A DNA stretch of 64,000 nucleotides from Ignelater luminosus (Eukaryota > Arthropoda > Insecta > Coleoptera > Elateridae), in NCBI GenBank assembly GCA_011009095.1, contig VTPC01090618.1:458118-522117 (forward strand). Direction: 5' to 3'. Of the stretch, positions 30,701 to 42,700 are shown in pieces; position 1 is the first letter of the stretch; each line of letters opens with the position of its first letter. Position numbers and translations under genes: made by a program. Under the pieces are notes generated by a model. It was not told the DNA's origin. It saw only the letters and a program-made list of their open reading frames with translations, and ran no database searches.

Positions 30701-33700
30701 TGTGAAAAGTGCTGCCAGAATTGTCATAGAAGAGTGAAGTATTGTACATGTAAGTTCAACACTTTCTTAATTGATTTTTATATGGAAACTTTTATGTTTG
30801 ATTGATGAAACGTCTTTTCATTGAGCTGTTATTATTAAAATATGAATATGACAGTTTCTTTAATAAAAACAGCCCAATAGCATCTACACACCAATTGTAT
30901 AACTATCATAGGCAAGAAAAGGACAAAACGTTTAGCTTCTTCAGTAGGTTAACAATGACACAGTTTAATTTCAAAAGACATCAGTTCATTAATATTTACA
31001 ATATAAGAATTATTTTTGTTTTTCTTACGGTAATTTGCTTACATGCAAAACCACCTTCGCTATGAAGAAATTACGCTATTATTACCTTATAGAATAGCTC
31101 CCTGTCACAGGGATTTTAAAGCTAATTTTGTAACATCCTCCAAGACTTACTTTTACATTTAAAAAACGAATTTTTGTTTCTAATAAGATTTAGCCCGATT
31201 TAGAAATAAAAGTGTTAAATTAAGTATATTAAAACCTTCAAGATTTCGTTAACTGACTGACTACGGGTACTTCTTCCCTAGGAAAAGAAAGAATACCCAC
31301 ACGTTCCGGCGTACCAAGCTTCTGCTACATTTTGCTTTTCTTGACTTTATTACCTGTAACAATATAATTACCAATCAACAATAAATCATCAAAATGACAA
31401 CTCTGCCTTAAGTACCACGTGTACAGCGCGACCAACCTCAGAAAAGCCCCGGAAAATATGCGAACTAATTTCAATAACAAACAACGTCGACCAATCAGAA
31501 GCGTAATTTTACTCGAGTACATTAACTGACAAAAAGTTATCTTAAATCTATTACATGTTATTGGTGGTGTTTAGTTTTTTTTAATTTCCCGCCGGAAGAT
31601 TTTTTGGATGCGAGTGTACTTGAGTTGGGTTCGGTTTTGCGTTCGGCGCGCACTTTTAGACTCTAAACCGTTCGTTTATGTTAAATTTGAGACGAAGTGT
31701 TCTGCACCTTGTGTTCGTTTATGATCGTGCGGAGTAGCTGGTGCAAGCTCTCTCTGTACCATCTCAAATGGTGGAGCACAAGGAACTTTTGTGTCACATG
31801 ATGTGTATTATTTTTTTCGTTTGCAAGTTTGCACATAACCTCATTTAACGTAGTACGTTTTGCGCGTTGAGAAACCGACTTTATTAAAATTTAACTTCAA
31901 ATGGAGCTGGAAAAGTTGTTATACGAATGTAAATTCTGCCATTTACAAACCTTTAACAATGATGAAATTATCATTCATATTGATAATGAACATAATACTG
32001 AAGTTGGAAGTAGGTATACATATTAAGAATATTCTCATTTAAGTAATTTATTTTTGTATTTCTATTTTAGGCAGTTTTTGGTCTGCATTTCAAGCAATAA
32101 CCACATATAATGTAATTACTGGTGAACATGAGGTTGAAGGGGATCCACTCGTAGAGGTTGATGACGATGAAAATCTGCCAGAAGAGGAAACTATTGCAGT
32201 CGGTGGTGAAAAGATGTGGACTACTGAAACCACTTAAAAGTTAATAAATGAAGTAAAAGATAGAAAATTCGAATTTGAAAATACAATGAAAAAATTCGTT
32301 TGGATAAAAATTGCAGAAACATTATTCAGTCAATGCAACAGAGAATTCTCTGCAAAAAACTGTGAGACAAAGTGGAAATCTTTAAAGCGAACATACAAGG
32401 TTGTATTAGAACACAACAACAGCACTGGTAAAAATAAAAGACAATGGGAATTTTTTACATCCATGCATATTTTGTTTACGAAACCTGAAATTAACCCTCC
32501 AGTAGTAGTTATACAGGATAAAATATTAGAGCCAGAACCTACATCAAGATCATCAACACCTTCTTCTACACATAGTGAAACTGACTTTCAAGTACATAGA
32601 AAGCGAAAAGCAAACGCAGCAGAAGAGAGGCATAAAGACAAGATGACTAGACAAGACAAGTTCTTGGCACTGTTTGAAAAATTAGTAGATAAATTGTAAC
32701 ATATTCTACCTTTCCTTTCAAGAATTTTGTTTTAGAGTTTAAAAAATTAAGTTTATGTGAACTTATTTGTTATAGATAATAGACATAATAATACACATTC
32801 TTCATGCACTATGTGTTAGGTTTACTTTTAATTATCAATTAAACAATTCCAATTATACCAGTAAATTACACTTGGTGCATGAAAATTTACCTACTTGTAT
32901 TAAATGACTGTAAGAAAGAAATACTTGTTTTATTTTGTTAGTAGTACTAATACAGAATAATACAATAAATTAAATAATAGGTGGTAAAGAATTTGCAATA
33001 TCTCTTCGTTTTTGTATAGCAGCTGCATTGCCCTGATTTCTTATTTCTTCACATGCATTCACAACAGGAGCTGTTTCTCTTCTAATATTTCTTTTTCCAT
33101 ACTAAATAATTCTTCAACCTTATCATCACATAAAATACATAAGTTGTGTAAAATTGTTGCACTCATTACTAATAACACAATAAATTCCATGCGTACAGTT
33201 TCTATGTACTTTAGTCGTCTAAACCTGCCTTCAAGTAATGCATAGGCATTTTCAATTACAGCTCTCGACTTACTCAATATTAAATTAAAGTTCTTTTCTC
33301 GAGGTGTTAAGTTGCCGTTATCTTTGTATGGCACCATTAAATAAGTTGCCAAAGGATAGGCTTTGTCCCCAATTATATGTGTATTATTCGAAAAATCTAT
33401 ATTATTTGTAGATATGCGATTGTATAGATCTGATTTTTTAAAAAGAGTTGCATCATGAACAGACCCTGGTTGTCCTGTATAGATATCTATGAACAGTAAA
33501 TCACTATCACAGACCCCTTGCAGTAGAATCGAATGGTAGTTTTTACGATTTATGTAAAAGCAGTGATGTTCTTTGGGAGCATTAATACGGATATGGGTTC
33601 CATCTACTGCACCTATTATCCCTTTAAATAAAGTTATAATTATTTGGTAATAGCACCAAGAATTAATTAATTGCACTTACCTGGCATTTCATAGCGTCTT

Positions 33701-36700
33701 TTAAATTTACCAATAATCGTTTCTGCTTTTGCCTGAGAGGGCTAAGCAATTATTTGGTGGTGTGCATTTATTTCCAATAATAATTTACACATTCGATATA
33801 AGACTGCCCAGCATGTTGATTTACTAATACAAAAGCGATTAGCTACAGATCTAAAATAATTAACATCTACTGTACCAATTTTGCAACTTTTAACTTACCT
33901 CAAACTTTCTAAATTACCCAAGTACCATATCATAATCATACAATCTTTATCTATACTAATTTCTGGATGGCCCACCGTGATACGTTTTCTGTCTATTGAA
34001 TGGAGTTTTTGCAGCAGAGTTTCAAAAACGTCGACATTAAGTCTAAAATGAATTTTAAATTGATTTGTGCTCATGGCAGGTACTATTTTTTCGCTAAAAC
34101 CGCAGATTTTACTGATTTCTTCAGTTTCCTCGTCGCTGCTACTATCAAAAAATAATTCATGGCCAAAGTACAGAACAAGCGAAAGAAGTTGCTTCCTATC
34201 ATTTTCCATTTTTTAAGGTTACACAGTTTACATTTGTCATTTTTTCCTTTTCTGATCACATGACTCCACTCCGTTTACTCTACGCGTTCGTTAAATCACA
34301 AACCTCTAAATGCTCTTTCGGTCACGTGACCTACAATCGCGTGCTCTTTGCTCCGTTCCAAAACGCAAAACCGAACGCAACTCAGGTCGACATGTAGCTC
34401 CCCCGTACACGCCCACTTAGGGTTTTTCTGAGGTTGGTCGAGCTGTAAAAGAAAAGGCACACAAATGTACTTGACTAAATAAATAATAATAATTAATTTT
34501 TCTTTTTTCTTACTTCCAGCGTTTTAACTTTTTCGAAGTTGGTCGGGTGTAAACTAATGTCGATTATCTTCTTACAAGCTTTTGTAAAAGCTAAACCAAG
34601 ACAAGATAACTTCCTTTGAGCTTGAATTATGGCTAGGCCAATTCCTTCAACGGCTTGATATTTGTATAGGGCGGAGGTCGGCAACCCGCGGCTCGCGAGC
34701 CACATACGGCTTTTTGACCACGCAACTGCAGCTCTTTTCAGAATGAAATTATTTATTTCTAGCCGAGTTCGGTGTGGTAAATACAGTTTACCTTGTCCGG
34801 TCAGCATTAACACACTCACAGAAGCAAAAAGCAGCTGGATGCAATCTTCAAATAATGTGATCGCGCAAGTTTTGTTGTTTCTCATAAGACTGCATTTTCA
34901 AAGCATGGAAAACCTTTCACGTATGGGGAATACGTAAAAAAGTGCGTTTTAACTATGGCCGAACATCTCTACTCTGACTTTAAAAATGAAGAAGATATTA
35001 TTAAAAAAAATTAAAGACGCTCCTCTATCCGCAAAAACTGCTTGAGACAGAACAATTAAGGTGGGCAAGAATGTAATAGATCAACAGATGAATGATATAA
35101 AATCGGCATCTGTATTTTCTTTGACATGTGACGAGTCGTGTGACGTAAATGACATAGCACAAGTTAGTCTTCTGGGACGGTATGTTTCCGATTACTGGCT
35201 TTGCTACCACTTAAAGGACAAACTCGAGGTGAAGATATCTCGGCAGCAATTTTAATATTTGTGACTGTTACGGAAATTAACATCAATAAATTGGTATCTA
35301 TTGCTCTAGCTTAAGCACCCACTTTGACGGGTAAACCTAAAGGCTTTGTTACCCCCTTTAAACAAAATGTGGAACACGATGTTTTTACGTTTCATTGTAT
35401 TATTCATCAAGCAGCGCTATGCACGCAGACATTTCCCATCGAAGTTGTAAAGATGATGGATTTGGTAGTAAAAATAGTCAACCTAATAATGGCAAAAGGA
35501 CTTAATCATTGACAGTTTTGTGCTCTTCTCGAAGAAGTGAAAGTCAATATTCCGACCTTCTTTAATAAACTTCGTTGGTTGTCCAGAGAAGCAGTTTTCA
35601 AATGTTTGCTTTATGCTTTGAACATATTAAGGCCTTTTTAAGTCAAAACGAACAAGAATATCCAGAGTTAAGTGATGAAGAACGTTTACAGAAATTTTAT
35701 TTTGCCGTTAATATGATATCACATTTAAACTACCGCAATCAGAAGTTACAAGGTAGAAATAACACTGCAAATACACTTCTAGAAGCCGTCCTTACCTTCG
35801 AACAACAACTACTATTGTTTGTGGAAGACTTCAAGAGTGGAAATCTGTTCCATTTCGAAACTTTAAAAAAAAACATCTGGAAGCTACTGGAAATGTCATC
35901 GATAGTAAGTTCTTTCTGGCAGCAATTGCAAAAATGCATGATTCATTTACTGATCGTTTCAAACGTTTCAAAGATGAAAAGTCTACTCTTTCGTTCTTGA
36001 CAAAACCAGTTGTGGTGGACGTCAATCGAATAAATTTTTTGCCATTTCCAACAGTTAACAGAGCTCAGTTTGAACTACAGTTAATAGACTTAAAAATCAA
36101 AGATTTGTAGTCTTCAAAATATATGCTTTTACAAGTGGAACTAGAAAACCTGGAAAGAGAAAATGCGACCTTAACTATATGAATCATAAATGGACTGAAC
36201 TTTCCAACTGTCCAAAGAAGGGCCACTTAATTTTCAAAACATGGAATAGCCTTCCGGATTATTATCATCAACTCAAAATACCTAACATTTAGAATTTTGA
36301 CAATTCTTGGGTCCACTTATTATTGTGAGCAAACGTTCTCTAACATGAATGCTATCAAAAGCAAGCTAAGAAGTCAGCTTAATGATGTAAGCCTCGAAAC
36401 TTGTTTAAAATTGAAAACTTCCAACTCTCCGAACATGAAACAACTTTGTGCGGAAATGCGGTCTCAAAAGTCCCATTAATGTTTTTTTTTATTTACTTGA
36501 AGTTTTGTTTCGTATTTGTTTTTGTATTAAATATACAATCAGCGGCTAAATTATGGAACGAAGTAAACATGGATGGAAATAAATAAAACCGTAATAATTT
36601 TTTTTATAAAAACGCCGAGACACGTCGGTTTTATTTTGTTTTTTGTCGTTTTTCGCGTGCATCCGATTTTTTACAGGGTGATTCTAAAAAGCTGCACAAA

Positions 36701-39700
36701 AAAAAATTATTTTTTTTAATGGAACACCCTGTATATTTCTACAGATTTGGATAAAACCTTGTCTCACAAATACAGTAATGTAGATATTGATGGGCCTATC
36801 TTTAATAATAACGGAGATATAGTCAAGAGTGCTCAATAAACAGAAGGCAAGGAAATAAGTTTAATACATTAAGAACTAACAAATAAATTAAATTCTCTAT
36901 ACTGGTCTCAACTTTCAATCTCTCTGCACAGCTACAGGCATTAAATTCTTATAGATAATCTACATACTGGTGCATAATGAACTCTTCACCTTGTTCGAAA
37001 GGAACTTGGAAACCTTTGGCAACCAAGCGTGCCTTTTGCTGCCGTCTCTTTTAATTTTAAATACCGGTCGAGTTTCACTAGCTTTCTGATCTTTTGGCAA
37101 CTGAGCCGGTGTCCATGTTTGTAGTTTTTCATGAGAATTCAGTTCACCATTTATAGCTTGCACCCACTCTGGCGATTTACATGCTTCTAAATATGATTTT
37201 GGTTCTTCTATAGATGTTGAGAGAAGACAATAAACTGTGTATATTTCATAATCGTCTAATGTTTTTGGTTGCTTTATAATTCTCCTCAATCTGATCTGAA
37301 GTTAATTACGTTGTATTATTTCTTCTTCTGATTATTCTTCTGCACTATTTTCTTGTTCGTTTTCCGAATCACTCTTTTTGTCTTCTTCATTCTTCTCTAT
37401 TTCAACTAGTATTTCGTTATCTTCATCATTTTCTAGTGGATGTTTATTTTCTTGTTGTACACTGTCTTTATATTTCATAACGTTTTCATTGTTATCTTCT
37501 CATGTACTAATAGATAAGAAAGATGATTTATGCGTCACAAACGTTAGAACGTATAGAGGATTGGACACAGATAGTGATCATCTTTTACTAGGAGTTAAAA
37601 TGAAACAAATAGTACCTCTAACAAGCAAAAAGAAAACAGGAAGGGAAAGGGGTATAAACATAAAAAGGGTACAAACTCCAGAAGAAAAGATAAAATATAG
37701 GAAACTATTGCAAGAAAAATGTGAAATAACAGGAAATTAAAGTATAGAGGAAGGGTGGAAGAAAATTGAGCAAAATATGTCACAAGCGGCAGGAAAAAGC
37801 ATGAATAAGGATAACAAGAAAAGGGGGAATGGTATAACAGCGAATGTGAAAAGGCAATAAAGGTACGAAATAAAGTAAGAATGAATATGTTAAATAGAGA
37901 AACTGAAACAGAAAAGGAGATATATAAAGAGCAGCGAAGAAAATGTAAGAAAATAATGAGAGAGAAAAAAAGAAAATTCAAGGAGAAAAAAATTAAGGAA
38001 ATAGAAGACGCATATAGAAGTAAAGAAATTAGAAATTTATATCAGGGAGTAAGAAAAGAAAAACAAGGGTATCTGCCAAGAACAATATTCTATAAAGATA
38101 GAAAGGGAGAACTAATTGCGGAAGAAAGCGCGATTTTAGAAAGATGGGCGGAATACTTCTAGGAGTTGTTAAACAATGCGGAAGAAGAAGACTTGGAAGA
38201 ATATGATGATCAAGAGCAGGTAGTAGAAGAGGAGCACACTGAAAATGAAGAACAACCACCAGACGTGAATGAGATAAGCGAAATAATAAAAAATTTAAAA
38301 AATAACAGAAGTCCTGGTAAAGATGGCCTGACAGCAGAACTGTTCAAAAAAGGGGGGGGGAGGACTAGAGAAGACTATACAATGCCTAATAAGAAAGATA
38401 TGGCTAGAAGAAGAAATACCTCAAGAATGGAGCAGTACAGTGATATGCCCATTACATAAGAAGGGTACAAAAACAAATTGCGAAAACTGTAGGGGCATAG
38501 CACTACTTAATGTAGCATATAAAATTTTGGCAATGTGCATAAAGAATAGATTAAAAGGTGCAATGGAGAGAATAGTAGAAGACTATCAGTGCGGTTTTCG
38601 TAAAGGAAGGTCAACTGCTGTCAAATATTTATTACGAGGGAAATACAAGCAGAAAGTCACGAATACAAGAAAAATACTTTTATATTATTTATAGATTTCA
38701 AGCAAGCGTATGATAGCATAATAAGAGAACGACTATATAGTGCTCTAAATAGTATAGGAATTGGCAATAAGTTAATAAAATTAGTACAAATGACGCTAAA
38801 GAACACAGAAAATATGGTTAAAATAGGAAGGAAATTATCCAGGGGGTTCAAAGTGAAGAGTGGATTACGACAAGGAGATCCGATGTCATCAGTATTATTT
38901 AACTTGGAATTAGAAAAAATAATGAGAGAATCACAAATAAATAGAACAGGTTTAGTTTATCACAAGCGACACCAATGTCTAGCTTATGCAGACGATGTAG
39001 TTCTGATAACGAGAAGCAAAGCTGAACTGGAAAATGTGACAAAAAGGCTAGAGAAGGCAGCATGGAAAATGGGCTTAAGAATTAATGAGAATAAGACGAG
39101 ATACCATATATGATATGGACAGAGGAAGGATTTAGTCAAAACAGTTGTCTCTTGAAGCCATATTATAAGAAAACCAAACGTGACAGAAGAAATACAAGCA
39201 AGATTAGTGGCGGCGAACAAATGTGTGTATGCGTTGAACAAGGTGCTACACACCTATCATAACTGCCTTTATTGCTTTAGGTTCAATCTTGTTTCCTTTT
39301 GGCAATACAACATACCATGCATAACACTCAAAAATTCTTTACACCTCTTTGATGTCATTTGAATCACTGGAGACGAGGAGCTTCCTTTCGTTTCAGTGCT
39401 ATTTCCCGGGCTCTTATCTTTAAATTCTTTCCGATTTTTTTGCTACTGGGTCATTCTTCTTCCATTTTCTTTAGTTTTGTTGGTTCTCGCCTCTAAGTAG
39501 CTTTAACGGCTTCTCCATTTTATTTAAATCCAATTTGAAAATATTGGATTCTACGTTATAGAGTTATTTTTCCTCTGTTTGTTGCTGTTACTAGCATTCT
39601 CTCCAGGTGATGTATGATAGAGTTCACCAGCAGAGTGATTGCTGCCCTTGAAGTTAGCTCCAACAAATTTTCCCAACTAAATAAGATTTGGTCACTGAGT

Positions 39701-42700
39701 TTGTCTCTGTCTCCATTAGCACAGAGTTTTATCTTAAAGACGCTGACTAATTTTACAATTAGTGTCGATCTTGCAGAACTTTTTTCTAGGACAAGGTTAC
39801 TTTAGTAATGGCCAGAAAATTAATTTCAGCCCAGGGCGTCTAGTTGTTTTAACACGGCTTTACGTAGAGATGCTCCTTCCTTAGTACTACATTTCTGCTT
39901 TCTAGTATACAATTTGCAAGCCACTGCTCAATAGCGTTGCGCCGTATCTAGCTTATATCCAACACCTGGAAACTTAACTTATTTTCGTCCCAGGGAACTC
40001 GACTGACAAACGCGTCAACCCAACAAGCAAATAAGCGTTTGAGAGCTGCGTAGGAGTTATTCTTCGTTTTAATTGGTGAACATTAGTGGTGAGTAATAGA
40101 GAAGCCTAAGCAAAAGAACCTGCAGAGATGGCTTGATGTTGAATAAAGTTGGTGAACGGCAGGCACAAATCAAACAGTCACGCAATTCTCCGGCGGCTGA
40201 TAGAGATTGATGTGTTCAAGGCCGTGATGATAGTAATGATGAAATAGTATACAAGATCGCCCAACTGTCTAAGTATTGATGGTTAGAAGTGGTTATTCTG
40301 GAAATTTGAAATTTGATATTTGAAGGGCATCTAGCAAGCGACGCACTAGTAACGGAACTTAGTTTCCGAAATAGTAATTTAGTGGAAGAGGAGGAAGATT
40401 AATGACCTGGACAACAATAATAAAAAACGGTTCTTTTCAGAAGATGGTGGTGGTGATCTTCTCTGCCACAAACCTGAGACAAAAAAAAACAGCAGAAATT
40501 AATCCAATCACAAGGAGTGTTGGGATGATTGCAGAGGAGGGAGTTTTTGGTGACGGGTTGGTTTAGCGGGTATTAACCGAGAGCTAAATAATGGAGGCGT
40601 TGCCCAGGCAGAAAAATAATTAAAATTGCGTTTTGCGCTTCGCAACTTATTTTCAGCGGGAGTGCTCAAGATATGAAGTGGGACTTCGCGGTTGAGAATG
40701 ATGGCCCAGTGGACATATCGACACCGAAAGGATTCGAACCGGACATCTATCTTACATGTAGCATTCTTCCCATTTTCCAAAGCTAATGTTTCGCTGTTTC
40801 TGTGACCTTAGTGCCCTAGTAATACTAACCATGCGAAGAAACCACACAAAACGATTTTCTATCTGTCCTATGCTTTCTTCTTTGCCCTCATTGCTGTACG
40901 TCTTGCCATCTGTCGGGTGCTTCAAAGTTCCTAATCATAGCTACATTATTCTAACTTAAGTTAAACTTTACGCCCCCGACTTCACTATCTGCTCTTAGCT
41001 GGTATGACCCTGAGGTCCCTCTATGAAGAGGAGTACGGGGTACTAGAAAGAAAAGATAGCGCACCCTTATACTCTCTAATGATGTAGACAAGCTGATTCG
41101 TAGAATCTCAGAATAAGACACCTGAAAGGAAACCTTTTTAATTCCCCCCCTGTACTCCTTTGTTGTTGCCTCTCCACTGATCCAACCCAATTGACCTTGC
41201 TTGATGAGCTTTTACGCATTTTGTGTTAAAGAAGGAGCAAGCGCTCTTAAATTCTTTGTTGCACGTGACTAACAGATACACTGACTGAGAACTCAACGTT
41301 ATAGGTACCTGAACGAAAATACAGACCCTCCAGACCCTCACCCTCTCCTTGCTAATAAGCATGAATGAAAACTCTCCTGTCCTATACGCACTTTTATATC
41401 GCGCCTCTCTCCAGTCGTACAATCACCATCCTCATCTAGATATCTAGAATCACGTCATTAGTCTTCCCAAATGTGTGTTTCTTTATCTCTCGTTCCATCT
41501 TTTCGTTTTATTTTTGTTTCACCGGCGTTCTAAATGAGAAGTTAACGGAAAACCGTACTACCTGAAATTAAAGTCTTTTTGATTTAGCAAGCAACAAGTT
41601 GTTTTGACAAAATCGCAAGCGTTGTGACAAAAATTATAAAGTTGTTAACAAACTATTGCAGGCAAAGAAACTTCACCAAACGATAGGTACTATTCTCCAT
41701 ATTTCAAGAAACCTTTAAGCAAGAACAGATTTCTTTGTAAGGAAATGGAGAATAATCTTCAAAGTATTCAGACTTGCCCTTTAAACTGCCACATTCACAT
41801 TCATTGTAATCATCAAGACACTGCTAATTATAGATCTCCATATTTTCGAAAACGAAAACATATCCCTACTACTGAAGTAAATCCTGGAAATTGCATCGGA
41901 GTCCATCCACAGAGAAGCAAAAAACCCCAACAAGATGAAATAAACTGTAATAAAGATTTATTTTGCACAAATATTAAACTGAACTAAGTGTAGGTTGTAT
42001 TTTTAGTTCAATTTAACCCGAAACAGAATCCAGAAGCACTTTCAAAACCTATATACCCAACATCTGATGGATCAGAAGGATTGAAAGAAGAAAGACAGTT
42101 TTGTAATGTTCTCATCGCCTCAATCTAATGCAAACTAATTAGTTTTTTGTTTTAGTTAAACCAAGTCTTCAAAAGAATATTCTTAAATCAAAACATAAAT
42201 TAAAAGAAACATTTTTCCTACCATCCAGTGGTAATGGTATAATAGTTGTTTTTATTCAACAATATCAACTGTCATTTGCTTGTTTTAGCCCATTTTTCTT
42301 TAATTCCGTCAGCGAAGAACGAATTTCAAAACCCATTTGCACAAACAACCTTTCTGCAGAAGAAACCTTTTGCTGTATTGAAAGAGAAAAATTCCCTACT
42401 TGGTAAACGCAAGAGAAAGCAATTAAAACAGCAAGATCGTCTCTACAACGACCAGAATCGTTTAGAGAATATTAGTAAACCTTGTAAAAAAACCTTTAAA
42501 AAAGCAAGGAAATTCAGTACGAAACTTCTATACCAAAATTCATCAACAGACAATTTTTTTATTTCAAACCTAAAAAAATCCCCAGACGAAAAGTTGAAAA
42601 TAAATTTTAGAAAATTTCATTCTGAACCGTTTCAGTTTTTTAATAATTTAAACTCTTCTGCAAACGTTAGCAATAGTAATGAGTTTAATTTCTTAACACC

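Larger units (their letters stand above)
31424..34445. mobile_element. Nearly whole PIF/Harbinger DNA transposon
   Basis: A 3,022-bp element in MLH3 intron 2. The left end CAGCGCGACCAACCTCAGAA and right end TTCTGAGGTTGGTCGAGCTG are near-perfect inverse complements. Both flanks share TA outside the ends, but the 3-bp duplication expected for Harbinger is not clean. A second, subterminal inverted pair (GAGTTG.GTTCGGTTTTGCGTT near 31622-31643 and its complement near 34357-34382) may be transposase-binding sites. It has the two genes expected for the superfamily, transcribed towards each other: a Myb/SANT-like protein on + and a DDE transposase on -. Each has one visible in-frame stop. Confidence 0.88.

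Noticed and set aside
30802-31065. 87-codon frame after MLH3 exon 2 as an extra exon
   Set aside because: Exon 2 ends in phase 1 and no acceptor there continues in phase. The join to exon 3 at 41662 is supported by phase and by the continued Cys-rich composition.
37595-37981. Minus-strand Phe/Leu/Ser-rich frame resembling membrane segments
   Set aside because: It is the complement of the Lys/Glu-rich LINE spacer on the + strand.
40730-40760. Minus-strand GGTTCGAATC word like a tRNA T-loop
   Set aside because: The flanking bases do not form a T-stem, acceptor stem or anticodon arm.
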